A DNA stretch of 64,000 bases from Streptomyces toxytricini (lineage in GTDB: Bacteria; Actinomycetota; Actinomycetes; Streptomycetales; Streptomycetaceae). The notes below the pieces were generated by a model. That model was not told the DNA's origin, ran no database searches, and worked only from the letters and a program-made list of their open reading frames with translations. Made by a program: the position numbers and the translations under genes. This document shows positions 1-8,615 of this stretch, piece by piece. Each line of letters opens with the position of its first letter. Positions within the stretch are counted from its first letter, which is position 1. Location of the stretch: the NCBI RefSeq assembly GCF_014649915.1, contig NZ_BMTY01000027.1, forward strand, positions 1 to 64,000, written 5' to 3'.

Positions 1-1
1 A

Positions 2-283
2 CTCGGCGCGACGGACCTGGTCGTGACGGCGAGCAGGACCCGGGCCGGGCGGACGCTGTTCCTGCCCGGCGGATGGGTGGAGCCCTCCGCGCCGTGGATC
101 CCGCTGGAGCAGTGGAAGGCGCCGATGCACGGACTGCTTGCCGACCGGGTCCCGCTGCTCGGCGTGCTCGTTCCGACCGAGCCGCCCGCCGACCTGTACC
201 GGCGGGCGTGGCGCCGGATCACCGACGGAGACGTGCCCCGCTTCGGCGAACTGGAGCTTCGCCGGCGCGGCCGCCGCAGCTGA
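2..283 (+). CDS. C-terminal end of a large uncharacterised protein (5' partial)
   Basis: The reading frame is open from the first base of the window and closes at 283; an internal ATG or GTG exists but the frame clearly enters from upstream, so I annotate it as partial. The last ~90 residues align by eye with the C-terminus of the 1531-residue protein at 19286-23881: both have a hydrophobic strand followed by SR[T/A]RAGR, a [L/V]F[L/V]PG.W segment, then an AP...PLE motif and a tail with a P-rich loop before an RAW/QAW helix. It is therefore probably the end of a paralogue of that protein. Function is unknown; the segment looks like a small winged-helix or beta-rich cap. A strong hairpin follows 11 nt after the stop. 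Confidence 0.75.
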   Translation, partial: LGATDLVVTASRTRAGRTLFLPGGWVEPSAPWIPLEQWKAPMHGLLADRVPLLGVLVPTEPPADLYRRAWRRITDGDVPRFGELELRRRGRRS

Positions 284-293
284 CGGACGCCGA

Positions 294-330
294 CCGCCCC
301 GGGCGGGCGGCGTGCGCCCGCCCGGGGCGG
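294..330. terminator. Perfect 15-bp hairpin, bidirectional terminator
   Basis: Arms at 294-308 and 316-330 are perfectly complementary (15 bp, all G/C) around a 7-nt loop. It lies just after the stop of the partial gene and before the convergent small membrane protein gene. There is no T-run, as usual for terminators in this GC range. Confidence 0.7.
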
Positions 331-445
331 CGGTCATGAGCGGGGCCGCCCGCATCCGGCCCGGATACGCGCCGGGCGGCGCGGACGCCGTGAACCGGCG
401 TGCCGCGCCGCCCGCGCGCTCTGGACAGGAGCCGGGCCGCGCCCC

Positions 446-601
446 TCACCAATAGTGCTTGCGACCACCCACCGCGTGTCCGGCCGCACCGAGAAGCCAC
501 AGCACCAGGCCCACGACCAACAGGATCAGGCCGATCGTCCACAGGATCGAGATCCCGAACACGAAGCCGAGGATCAGCAGAATCACTCCGAGCGCTATCA
601 C
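446..601 (-). CDS. Small two-helix membrane protein (DUF6131-like)
   Basis: A 51-residue protein made almost entirely of two hydrophobic segments (about residues 2-20 and 22-44) joined by a short ISILWT turn, ending in a basic GGRKHYW tail. The GTG at 601 is chosen because AGGAGG sits five bases upstream. Size and pattern match the DUF6131 family of actinobacterial small membrane proteins, whose role is unknown. About 40 nt upstream on the minus strand a GGGTAT box resembles the -10 of stress sigma factors (sigma-B type), but I see no convincing -35, so regulation by stress is only a suggestion. It stands alone between a convergent gene fragment and the P450 gene. Confidence 0.85.
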   Translation of the reverse strand: MIALGVILLILGFVFGISILWTIGLILLVVGLVLWLLGAAGHAVGGRKHYW

Positions 602-720
602 AACAACCTCCTGCACCCTCTGCCTGGGGGGACGCTCTGCGTATACCCCCGTACGGCGAGCCATGCGTCCCGCAGCCCGCGAGTTTCCCGAGCCGTCCCG
701 CGGGCCCGGCCGGCCCCCGC

Positions 721-1944
721 TCACCACACCGCGTACAGCTCCTCCGGCGAGCGGTCGATCAGCGTCGGGCGCATCCGCGGCGGCGGCCGGTCCCCGTCCA
801 GCCGCAGCCCGGGCAGCGCCCGCGTGAACACCTCCAGGGTGACGCGCAGTTGCAGGCGGGCCAGCCGCGCGCCCGGGCAGGCGTGGGGGCCGTGCCCGTA
901 CGCGAGGTGGGGCCGGTTCTCGGGGCGCCGGATGTCGAACGCGTCGGGGCGCGCGTACCGCCGCTCGTCGCGGTTCCCCGACCCGAACGCCACGAGGACG
1001 CAGGCCCCCGCCGGCAGGTGCGTACCGGCGAGGACCACCGGGCGGGTCGTACGCCGCCGGAACGCCTGCAGGGCGGTGTCGAAGCGGGCGCCCTCCTCCA
1101 CCGCGGCGGGGATCAGGCCCGGGTCGGCGCACAGCATCCGCCACTGCCGCGGGTGGGAGAGCAGGTGGAGCAGGGTCGTGGAGACGAGGGCGGAGGTCGT
1201 GAGGAAGCCGGCGATCAGCAGGTTCTGCAGGTTCGCCACCAGTTCGTGGCGCTGGTCGGCGGTGAGCTCGCCGCGGCCGGGTGCGAGCGCGGCGATCATG
1301 TCCGAGCACAGGTCCTCGCGCGGGTCGGCCCGGTGGTCGCCGATGCAGCGGTCCAGCAGGTGCTGGAGGGCGACGACGTCCCGCGCGGCCGCCGCCTGCG
1401 CGTCCGGCGGCAGCGGCCGGAACAGCAGCTCCTCCGCCCGGTAGCCGCCGAGGACGGCCGCCGGCACGTCCGCCGGCTCCAACCCGATCAGCCGGCCCGC
1501 CACCATCCCGGGCAGCCGGCGGGCGTACGCCTCCACCAGCTCGGCGGACCCGTCGGCGGCGAACCCGTCCACAAGGCCCCGCGCGCACTCCCGGGCGTAC
1601 GGCGCCAGCGCCGCGACCCGGCCGGCGGCCAGGCCCCGGTTCAGCGGGGCCCTATGCCGGCGGTGCGCCGCACCGTCCGACGACACCACGGTCGGCCGCG
1701 GCTCGAACCCGTCGGCCAGCACGGCCAAGGCGGGCCCGGCCGGCGTGATGTCCGGGAGAAGGGCGCCCGCGGAGGAGAAGTCGTCGGCGCGCCGCAGCAC
1801 CTCCCGGATGTCCTGGTCGCGCGCGACGAGCCACGCCTCGAACTCCGGCACGTACGTCAGGCCTTCGGCCCGGCGGGCGCGGGCGTACAGCTCATAGGGG
1901 TCCCGGTACAGCTCGTCCCGGCTCGCCTGGTCGTGCCATGCCAC
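721..1944 (-). CDS. Cytochrome P450
   Basis: A 407-residue soluble bacterial class I P450. The haem-binding loop reads YGHGPHACPGARL with the cysteine ligand at about residue 356; the I-helix has AGFLTTS with the acid-alcohol region reduced to a T-T pair; the K-helix ExxR is EGAR. The GTG start at 1944 has GGAGG six bases upstream and gives a standard family length; the open frame further upstream has no coding features. It would insert one atom of oxygen into a substrate using a ferredoxin/ferredoxin reductase pair; no ferredoxin gene is adjacent, so electrons must come from elsewhere. Substrate cannot be told. The glycine-rich I-helix lacks the usual E/D before T, which is seen in some P450s with altered proton delivery. 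Confidence 0.93.
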   Translation of the reverse strand: MAWHDQASRDELYRDPYELYARARRAEGLTYVPEFEAWLVARDQDIREVLRRADDFSSAGALLPDITPAGPALAVLADGFEPRPTVVSSDGAAHRRHRAPLNRGLAAGRVAALAPYARECARGLVDGFAADGSAELVEAYARRLPGMVAGRLIGLEPADVPAAVLGGYRAEELLFRPLPPDAQAAAARDVVALQHLLDRCIGDHRADPREDLCSDMIAALAPGRGELTADQRHELVANLQNLLIAGFLTTSALVSTTLLHLLSHPRQWRMLCADPGLIPAAVEEGARFDTALQAFRRRTTRPVVLAGTHLPAGACVLVAFGSGNRDERRYARPDAFDIRRPENRPHLAYGHGPHACPGARLARLQLRVTLEVFTRALPGLRLDGDRPPPRMRPTLIDRSPEELYAVW

Positions 1945-2179
1945 AGGGGGCCTCCGGATCTGGTCGGTCGCGTCGGATCGGATCGGGCCGCGCCCCGCGG
2001 CAGCGCCGCTGCGGGCCGTCCCGCCGCAGCGGGCATCCTGCCGGGCCCGCCGGTCCGCCGGAAGACCGCGTCCACCTGCGCACGGCGCCCCGGGGTCCGC
2101 CCGGCGAATCGGGGTCTTCTGGGTCGCGGGCGTCCGGTGCGGTGCGTCGCGAGGCGCCGCGGGTCGCGGTACCGGAGCT

Positions 2180-3853
2180 TCAGGGCCCTTCGGCAACGCG
2201 GCGAGGTGCTGTTCCGGGCGTTGCGGACCGGCCGTCATCCTGCGGATCGGACAGGCCTCGAGGCTGCTCCAACTGCTTCCAGAAAGCCAGTCGGTGCTCC
2301 CGCGCGTAGTCGACCGGCCCGACGCGCTCCGGCGCCAGCGACTGCGTGTGCGGCACGCCCGCCCCGGGGTCGAAGGCCGGCCACCGGGGGAGTCCCGCGG
2401 CTGCGGGTGTGCCGGCGCGCGCGAACGCCGCCCAGTAGCCGGCCATCGCGTCCGCGAGCCGCGCCTGGGCCGGCGTGAACCGCCGCCGGGCCTCCGCCTC
2501 CTCGAACAGGTACGGCGTGTCTCCCGCGTGGTACGCCCCGAAGTCGAACGGCCCGGCGGACGGCAGGTACCAGGGGGCGTTCCGGTCCGCGAACTCGTAG
2601 GCGTACGTGGGCACATGACGGGCCAGCGCCAGATGCTGGGCGAACGTGCCCCGCGCCCACATCCGGTCCGTCACCGCCGCCGCCCAGGCGTGCGCGGGAG
2701 GCACGGAACCGCCGTCGGGGTACTCGGCGCGGACGGCGGGCGCCCGCGCCGCCCCGAACGCGGTCCGCAGCAGCGCCGCGTACCCATCCCCGGTCAGCGG
2801 CTTCCCCGCCGCGTCGTACATCAGCCCGGCGAACAGCCGGTGCTCGTCTCGGGTCGCCCCCGACAGGACGGGGACACGCGCGAACCGGCCCGCGGCGAGC
2901 GCCCGCGGCGGAAGCTCCGGCAGCACCTCGCCGCCGTACGCGAACGCCTGGAAGGCGTTCATCACGTACGGCACCCCCAGCACCCGCCCCACCGGCACGG
3001 CCCGCAGGCACTCCAGCGCCCGCGCGGTGTCGGGCTGCCCGCAGCCGAGGGCGGCCGCCGTCTCCCGGCCGGTCTGCTCCATCTCCCGCACCGTGCGCCA
3101 CGTGTACCAGGGGTACGCGGGCACGCCCTCGCCCATGGTCGCGGCCGGCATGTCCATCATGCCCTCGCCGCTGGACAGGACGGCCTGCCGGAACAGGCCG
3201 CGCGACCCCGGCGCGGTCAGGTGGCCGGTGATCGCGGCGGCGCCGAACGACGACCCGGCGACCGTCACCCGCTCCGGGTCGCCGCCGAACGCGGCGGCGT
3301 TGCGCCGCACCCAGCGCAGCGCCTCCTGCTGGTCCTGCAGCCCGAACGTCCCCGAGCCGCGCAGGCCGGGGTGGGCGAAGCCGCCGAAGACGCCGAGCCG
3401 GTAGTTGACGGTGACGACGACCAGGCCGCGCTCGGCGAGGCGGCGGCCGTCGAAGAACCGCCCGCCGCCGACCGTCCCGTCGCCGTGGATCCACACCAGC
3501 ACGGGCCGGCGCTCCCCGCCGGACGGGGCGGTGACGTTCAGGACCAGGCAGTCCTCCCGGACGCTGGAGATCCGCGCGTACGGGTTCGGGACCTGCGGGC
3601 ACAGCGGCCCCGGCCGGGTGGCGTCGCGGACCCCCTGCCAGGGGGCCGCGGGGCGGGGGGCCGCCCAGCGGTGCGCGCCGACCGGCGGAGCGGCGTACGG
3701 GATCGCGCGGAACAGCCGCAGCCCGCCCTCGGCGGTACCGCGAACCGAGCCCGCGTCGGTACGGACGACGGGGCCTGCGGCCGCGTCCCCGGCGGGGGCC
3801 GGCCCGAGCAGCGCGAGCGCCGCCAGTGCGGCGGCGCAGCGGGCGGGCCTCAA
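2180..3853 (-). CDS. Secreted type-B carboxylesterase
   Basis: A 557-residue carboxylesterase/lipase of the alpha/beta-hydrolase type-B family. Residues 1-25 form a Sec signal (RPAR followed by an Ala/Leu core). The nucleophile elbow is GSSFG (S202) rather than the common GESAG; the oxyanion region is WIHGDG; the acid is probably the E of TRDEH; the histidine is in AYHAGDTPYLF. The start is a TTG (3853) whose last bases overlap the TGA stop of the upstream gene, so translation is probably coupled; no AUG or GTG fits better. It would hydrolyse ester bonds of extracellular substrates. The upstream gene also encodes a secreted protein, so the two may be exported together. A long spacer separates it from the P450. 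Confidence 0.88.
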   Translation of the reverse strand: MRPARCAAALAALALLGPAPAGDAAAGPVVRTDAGSVRGTAEGGLRLFRAIPYAAPPVGAHRWAAPRPAAPWQGVRDATRPGPLCPQVPNPYARISSVREDCLVLNVTAPSGGERRPVLVWIHGDGTVGGGRFFDGRRLAERGLVVVTVNYRLGVFGGFAHPGLRGSGTFGLQDQQEALRWVRRNAAAFGGDPERVTVAGSSFGAAAITGHLTAPGSRGLFRQAVLSSGEGMMDMPAATMGEGVPAYPWYTWRTVREMEQTGRETAAALGCGQPDTARALECLRAVPVGRVLGVPYVMNAFQAFAYGGEVLPELPPRALAAGRFARVPVLSGATRDEHRLFAGLMYDAAGKPLTGDGYAALLRTAFGAARAPAVRAEYPDGGSVPPAHAWAAAVTDRMWARGTFAQHLALARHVPTYAYEFADRNAPWYLPSAGPFDFGAYHAGDTPYLFEEAEARRRFTPAQARLADAMAGYWAAFARAGTPAAAGLPRWPAFDPGAGVPHTQSLAPERVGPVDYAREHRLAFWKQLEQPRGLSDPQDDGRSATPGTAPRRVAEGP

Positions 3854-4356
3854 TAGACCAGCTTGTAGGTGACGTCGTGGGGCATCGGCGCCGGCGCGGC
3901 ATCGGGGAACGTCAGCCGGATCTGGGTGAAGCGGGTGGTGCCGGGGCGGTCCGGCCAGGGCTCGGGGGCGCTGAGCGTGACCTTCACGGGGTAGGGCCGG
4001 AAGCGGCCGGCGGCGCAGTAGGGCCGGCAGTCGTTGACCATGTCGGTCCCGGTGGCGGCGGCGGTCTTCGCGCCCCAGTCGGTCCAGCGCAGCCCCACGA
4101 GGCGGTTGTTTCCGTCGCCGCAGGCGAGCAGGTACTCCTCGGGCCGCACCTGGGGCTCCCCGAAGCAGTCGACGACCACGACGGGCGGCGGCGTGGGCGC
4201 CGGCACGGGCGCGCGGGCCGGCGCGGCGGTCGGCGCGGCCGCCGCGGCGGGGAAGGCGGTGGCCGCGGCGAGTGCCACGGCCGCACCGGCCACCGCGACC
4301 CTGCGGGCACGGGCCGCGACGGCGGCGGCGTGTCGGCGGACTCCGGCTGTGACCAC
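3850..4356 (-). CDS. Small secreted protein of unknown function, coupled to the esterase
   Basis: 168 residues. A basic N-terminus with a hydrophobic Ala/Val stretch (about 20-42) is a signal peptide, followed by a Pro/Ala-rich spacer (43-58) and a ~110-residue domain with four cysteines (FGEPQ preceded by DC, LLACGDG, and DCRPYC), suggesting two disulphides. The GTG at 4356 has AAGGAGG five bases upstream. The stop TGA overlaps the TTG start of the esterase gene, which argues for one transcript and coupled translation. The domain has the look of secreted actinobacterial proteins that carry ACGDGN and WTDWG motifs; I know no function for them. It could be an accessory or inhibitor of the esterase, but that rests on position only. 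Confidence 0.85.
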   Translation of the reverse strand: MVTAGVRRHAAAVAARARRVAVAGAAVALAAATAFPAAAAAPTAAPARAPVPAPTPPPVVVVDCFGEPQVRPEEYLLACGDGNNRLVGLRWTDWGAKTAAATGTDMVNDCRPYCAAGRFRPYPVKVTLSAPEPWPDRPGTTRFTQIRLTFPDAAPAPMPHDVTYKLVY

Positions 4357-4756
4357 GGGCCCCTCCTTGCCCTCGGCCGCTCCACGCCGTGCCGCGCCGC
4401 GGGGGCGGAACGGCGCGGGCGGAACGGCGATCCCACACCACCGCCAGCTTCCCCCATCCCCCGTCCCCCCGCACCCGCAGCCGAACCTGCCGCCGACCGG
4501 CCCGGCGGCCCGGCCCCGCCACCCCGGGCCTCGGCTCGGGCCCCGCGTCCGCGGCCGCCGCAGGGCACCGTTCGGCTCCGGGCAGCGGCGGGCCGGGGCC
4601 GGCCGGCGCCGTCCGCCGGGAGCGGTGGCAGCTTCCGGTTCGGCGTGGGACGGCGTACGGCCGCGAATCCTGCCCGCCGCGGCCGCGGCTGCGGCCGAGG
4701 ACGAGCGCCGTGCCGGGGGCGTGCGGATTGCGCAGCCCTGCCGTTGGCGGGAGCAG
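4357..4756. other. Intergenic region without a gene
   Basis: Four hundred bases between two minus-strand genes. It is extremely GC-rich, with C-runs just upstream of the secreted-protein gene. Long open frames cross it but none has a start with a ribosome site or a protein-like composition. It must hold the promoter of the esterase operon; I could not pick a convincing -35/-10 pair. Confidence 0.6.
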
Positions 4757-6025
4757 TCAGAAGCGGGCGCTTGTGACCGGGCCCGTGAAGCCGGCGGGGA
4801 GGCGGGGGCCGGTGAGCCAGAGGGCGGCTGCGGCCGTGGCGAAGCGGACGAAGGCCGGGTCGCCGTCGTCGGGGGAGCCGTCCTCCGCGTCGGAGGCCGC
4901 CGGGTCGTCGGACGGGTCGGCCGCGACGACGTCCCGCGCGATGTCCTCCTCGGGCCGGTCGTCGGCGGGCCCGCGGCCGTCCGGGCCGAGCTGCGCGCCC
5001 CACGGCTCCGTCCCGAACTGGCGCTGCAGTGCAGTGAAGTCCGCGGGTACCGTGTCCGGTTCGGTCCAGGAGCCGGCGTGCTCGTACAGCACCTGGCCGG
5101 GGGCGCGCTCGCGCAGTCCGCCGATCACCTCCTCGCCGTGGGCGGCGAGGTCGTACGCCACCACGACGGTGTCGGCGCGGCCGGGAGCGTACGGCTCCAG
5201 CGGTACGCCGAGGACTTCGGCGGCGGCCAGCCCCAGGATGCGGTCGGAGCGGCCCGGCAGTGCGCTCACGGCGGTGGGCCGGACGCCGGCGGCGCCGAGC
5301 GCGGCCGCGAGGCGGTCGAGGCCGCGCCGGCAGCCGGCGTGGCTGTCGCCGAGGTAGCCGTAGCGGCCGGCCATGACGCCGAAGCCGTACGGGGAGAGCG
5401 TGCCCAGCAGCGTGCCGGTCAGGGCGAACTGCCAGCCGCGCAGGTCCCCGCCGTCCAGCGGCGAGACGCCGGCGACGGCCTCGGCGCGGCCGGCCATGCG
5501 CCGCAGCCGGTCGTGGGCCCACCCCCAACCGGCGTCCGAGGGCTCCGGCAGGCGCGCGATGCGGTCGAGGGCGGTGGCCGTGTCGCCGGCGAGCAGCGTG
5601 TTGAAGGCCAGCAGGTAGCGGCCCGGCCAGGGCTCCGGCAGGCTCTCGTGCCGCAGCAGGACCTCCACCACCTCGGCGTGCCGGTCATCGGCCTCCAGCG
5701 CGGTGGCCAGCGTGTACAGCACGGGGCGGGCTCCGGGGGCCAGGCGCAGGGCCTCGCGGAGCGCCGGGACGGCGAGGAAGGGGATGCCCCGCTCCGTGCA
5801 CCGGCGGCCGAAGTCGTGGAGGGACTGCGGCCCGACGGGCCGGCGGGCGACCTCCGAGGCGGCGCCGGCGAGGTCGCCGTAGCCGACGGCCGCGGCCAGG
5901 GCGTGGACCTGCTCGGCGAGGGCGGGGAGGGGTTCGGTGTCGGCGAGGGGCCGGAGGGCGCGGACTGCTGCGGGGATGTCGCCGGCGTCGATCAGGCGCC
6001 GCACGTCGTCGAATGCGTTCGTCAT
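4757..6025 (-). CDS. TPR/helical-repeat-like protein of unknown function
   Basis: 422 residues from the ATG at 6025; another ATG four codons upstream (6037) is equally possible and neither has a strong ribosome site. Residues 1-190 read as amphipathic alpha-helix pairs rich in Ala and Leu (LADTEPLPALAEQVHAL, ALREALRLAPGARPVLYTLATAL), typical of tetratricopeptide-type solenoids. The middle (about 210-330) is different, with a GDLRGWQFALTGTLLG core and short beta strands, and the C-terminal part has an acidic Asp/Ser/Pro-rich linker (around 370-395) before a final hydrophobic helix. No catalytic motif is visible. It is cytosolic. I recognise it only as a conserved-looking streptomycete hypothetical; it stands alone, divergent from the PadR gene. 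Confidence 0.8.
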   Translation of the reverse strand: MTNAFDDVRRLIDAGDIPAAVRALRPLADTEPLPALAEQVHALAAAVGYGDLAGAASEVARRPVGPQSLHDFGRRCTERGIPFLAVPALREALRLAPGARPVLYTLATALEADDRHAEVVEVLLRHESLPEPWPGRYLLAFNTLLAGDTATALDRIARLPEPSDAGWGWAHDRLRRMAGRAEAVAGVSPLDGGDLRGWQFALTGTLLGTLSPYGFGVMAGRYGYLGDSHAGCRRGLDRLAAALGAAGVRPTAVSALPGRSDRILGLAAAEVLGVPLEPYAPGRADTVVVAYDLAAHGEEVIGGLRERAPGQVLYEHAGSWTEPDTVPADFTALQRQFGTEPWGAQLGPDGRGPADDRPEEDIARDVVAADPSDDPAASDAEDGSPDDGDPAFVRFATAAAALWLTGPRLPAGFTGPVTSARF

Positions 6026-6145
6026 CGTGTTGATCATCCGCAGTGGGCCTGCGGCTCGGCAACGCCATTTCCTGCGTCCGGACCGCAGACGCCCGCGTCC
6101 GCCCGAGCCGGTGCGTGAGGCGCGTCTCACCGAGCGGACCTTGCC

Positions 6146-6163
6146 TATGCAACTCGTTGCATA
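6146..6163. promoter_or_regulatory. PadR operator palindrome overlapping the padR promoter
   Basis: TATGCAAC-TC-GTTGCATA: two perfect 8-bp arms around a 2-nt centre, ending 14 bases before the PadR start codon. PadR-family proteins bind such ATGCAAC/GTTGCAT-like palindromes. A TTGCCT at 6141 may be the -35, which would put the operator over the promoter and give a very short leader. Autoregulation is the likely role, possibly also control of the divergent gene. Confidence 0.75.
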
Positions 6164-6177
6164 GAAAGATCGGCGGC

Positions 6178-6744
6178 ATGGCGCTCGAACACGCGATCCT
6201 CGTCTCGCTCCTGGAGAAGCCCGGCTCCGGCTACGAGCTGGCCCGCCGCTTCGAGCGGTCCATCGGGTACTTCTGGACGGCCACGCACCAGCAGATCTAC
6301 CGCGTCCTCAAGCGCATGGAGGCCGACGGCATGCTGGCCGTGCGCGAGGTGCCCCAGCAGGGCCGGCCCGACAAGAAGGAGTACTCCGTCGCCGCGCCGG
6401 GCCGGGCACTGCTCTCCGCGTGGCTGCACGAGCTCATCGAGCCGGAGAGCATGCGCCACGATCTCGCCGTCAAGATCCGCGGAGCCGCGTTCGACGACCC
6501 GGCCGCCCTGGTCCGCGAGGTCGAACGCCACCGCGCCGTGCACCGCGACCGGCTTGCGCACTACCTCGCCGGCGAGCTCCGCGACTTCACCGGGCCCGAC
6601 GCCCCGACCCCGCTCGACGCCGGGCAGGAGCTCCAGCACGTCGTCCTGCGCGGCGGGATCGCGTACGAGCGGATGACGATCGCCTGGCTCGACGACATCC
6701 TCGCCACGCTCCACCGGCTCGCCGCCGCCCCTCCCGCCGGCTGA
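6178..6744 (+). CDS. PadR-family transcriptional regulator
   Basis: 188 residues. The N-terminal winged helix starts at once: LEHAILVSLLEKPGSGYELARRF, then the recognition-helix region FWTATHQQIYRVLKRMEADG and the wing with EVPQQGRPDKKEY, all hallmarks of PadR. The C-terminal half (about 100-185) is the helical dimerisation domain of the PadR C-terminal (Vir-like) type. No Shine-Dalgarno is seen before the ATG. A perfect palindrome lies 14 bases upstream, so it very probably represses itself. The acyl-CoA dehydrogenase gene starts 101 bases downstream in the same direction and is the obvious candidate for co-regulation; PadR proteins usually respond to small aromatic or lipophilic ligands. 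Confidence 0.93.
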   Translation: MALEHAILVSLLEKPGSGYELARRFERSIGYFWTATHQQIYRVLKRMEADGMLAVREVPQQGRPDKKEYSVAAPGRALLSAWLHELIEPESMRHDLAVKIRGAAFDDPAALVREVERHRAVHRDRLAHYLAGELRDFTGPDAPTPLDAGQELQHVVLRGGIAYERMTIAWLDDILATLHRLAAAPPAG

Positions 6745-6845
6745 GCCGGCCCCGCCCGCGGCCCGGCCGGGCCCGCGGGCCCCTGCACCGAACCCGTCCC
6801 AGGCCTCCGGCCTTCGACCCACGACCCCTCGGAAGGTGACCCTCC

Positions 6846-8570
6846 ATGGCCGACCCGCTGCTGTTCAACCCGAACACCTACGACCCGGCGCACTTCGACC
6901 CCGAGACCCGCAGGCTGCTGCGAGCCACGGTGGACTGGTTCGAGGCCCGCGGCAAGCGCAAGCTGATCGAGGACTACCGCGACCGAGCCTGGCTGGCCGA
7001 CTTCCTCGCGTTCGCCGCGAAGGAGGACCTCTTCGCGACCTTCCTCACCCCGGCTTCGGCTGCCGGCGCGGACGAGCCGGACAAGCGCTGGGACACCGCC
7101 CGCATCGCCGCCCTGAACGAGATCTTCGGCTTCTACGGGCTCGACTACTGGTACGCCTGGCAGGTCACCATCCTCGGCCTCGGCCCGGTCTGGCAGAGCG
7201 GCAACGCCGCCGCCCGCGCCCGCGCCGCCGAACTCCTCGCCCGGGGCGAGGTGTTCGCGTTCGGCCTGTCCGAGAAGACGCACGGCGCCGACATCTACTC
7301 CACCGACATGCTGCTGGAGCCCGACGGCAGCGGCGGCTTCCGCGCCACCGGCTCCAAGTACTACATCGGCAACGGCAACGCCGCCGGACTCGTCTCCGTC
7401 TTCGGCCGCCGCACCGACATGGAGGGCCCGGACGCGTACGTCTTCTTCGCCGCCGACAGCCGCCACCCGGCCTACCACCTGGTCAAGAACGTCGTCGACT
7501 CCTCCAAGTTCGTCAGCGAGTTCCGCCTGGAGGACTACCCGGTGGCCGCCGAGGACGTCCTGCACACCGGCCGAGCCGCCTTCGACGCCGCCCTCAACAC
7601 CGTCAACGTCGGCAAGTTCAACCTCTGCACCGCCTCCATCGGCATCTGCGAGCACGCGATGTACGAGGCCGTCACCCACGCCCACAACCGCATCCTGTAC
7701 GGCCGCCCCGTCACCGCGTTCCCGCACGTGCGGCGCGAGCTGGCCGACGCGTACGTGCGCCTCGTCGGGATGAAGCTGTTCAGCGACCGCGCCGTCGACT
7801 ACTTCCGCACCGCCGGCCCCGACGACCGCCGCTACCTCCTCTTCAACCCGATGACGAAGATGAAGGTGACCACCGAGGGCGAGAAGGTCATCGACCTGAT
7901 GTGGGACGTCATCGCCGCCAAGGGCTTCGAGAAGGACAACTACTTCGCGCAGGCCGCCGTCGAGATCCGCAGCCTGCCGAAGCTGGAGGGCACGGTCCAC
8001 GTCAACCTCGCGCTGATCCTCAAGTTCATGCGCAACCACCTGCTGGAGCCGGCCGACTACCCGGCCGTCCCGACCCGCCTCGACGCGGCCGACGACGACT
8101 TCCTGTTCCGGCAGGGCCCCGCCCGCGGCCTCGGCTCCGTCCGCTTCCACGACTGGCGGCCCGCCTTCGACGCGTACGCCGAGCTGCCGAACGTCGCCCG
8201 CTTCCGCGAGCAGGCCGACGCACTCTGCGAGTTCGTCGCCACGATCGCCCCCGACGAGCAGCAGAGCCGCGACCTCGACTTCCTGCTCTCCGTGGGCCAG
8301 CTGTTCGCGCTCGTCGTCCACGCCCAGCTGATCCTGGAGCAGGCCCGCCTGACCGGGCTGGACGAGTCCGTCCTGGACGAGCTGTTCTCCGTCCTCGTCC
8401 GCGACTTCTCCGGCCACGCCGTCGAGCTCCACGGCAAGGACTCGGCGACCGGTGCGCAGCAGGCCTGGGCGCTCGCCGCGGTCCGCCGCCCGGTCGTCGA
8501 CGAGGAGCGCTCGGCGCGGGTCTGGGAGCGCGTCGAGGCCCTGTCCGGCACGTACGAGATGGCCCCGTAG
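6846..8570 (+). CDS. Acyl-CoA dehydrogenase family protein
   Basis: 574 residues, longer than the ~380 of a simple acyl-CoA dehydrogenase. The N-terminal helical domain (to about 130) is followed by the FAD-binding beta domain with FAFGLSEKTHGAD and GSKYYIGNGNAAG, equivalent to the family's T-E-xx-GSD and G-x-K-x-I-T-N motifs, and a C-terminal four-helix domain with LYGRPVTAFPHVRREL (the RxxFG..l equivalent) and a further C-terminal extension of about 150 residues. GGAAGG precedes the ATG. It would oxidise an acyl-CoA or related substrate with FAD; the unusual length and the weak match at the catalytic glutamate region mean the substrate and even the reaction are uncertain. It follows padR and ends at a bidirectional terminator. 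Confidence 0.88.
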   Translation: MADPLLFNPNTYDPAHFDPETRRLLRATVDWFEARGKRKLIEDYRDRAWLADFLAFAAKEDLFATFLTPASAAGADEPDKRWDTARIAALNEIFGFYGLDYWYAWQVTILGLGPVWQSGNAAARARAAELLARGEVFAFGLSEKTHGADIYSTDMLLEPDGSGGFRATGSKYYIGNGNAAGLVSVFGRRTDMEGPDAYVFFAADSRHPAYHLVKNVVDSSKFVSEFRLEDYPVAAEDVLHTGRAAFDAALNTVNVGKFNLCTASIGICEHAMYEAVTHAHNRILYGRPVTAFPHVRRELADAYVRLVGMKLFSDRAVDYFRTAGPDDRRYLLFNPMTKMKVTTEGEKVIDLMWDVIAAKGFEKDNYFAQAAVEIRSLPKLEGTVHVNLALILKFMRNHLLEPADYPAVPTRLDAADDDFLFRQGPARGLGSVRFHDWRPAFDAYAELPNVARFREQADALCEFVATIAPDEQQSRDLDFLLSVGQLFALVVHAQLILEQARLTGLDESVLDELFSVLVRDFSGHAVELHGKDSATGAQQAWALAAVRRPVVDEERSARVWERVEALSGTYEMAP

Positions 8571-8582
8571 CCGCCGCTCGCC

Positions 8583-8615
8583 GACGCGCCCGCCCTGCTA
8601 CTCGGCGGGCGCGTC
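8583..8615. terminator. Bidirectional terminator between convergent genes
   Basis: Arms 8583-8594 and 8604-8615 pair perfectly (12 bp, GACGCGCCCGCC) around a 9-nt loop that contains the sortase stop codon. It serves both the acyl-CoA dehydrogenase gene and the convergent sortase gene. Confidence 0.75.

Noticed and set aside
400..2478. A 692-codon plus-strand frame over the P450
   Set aside because: Shadow of the P450 gene: composition is Arg/Pro/Gly-rich with no motifs, as expected for a GC-rich antisense frame.
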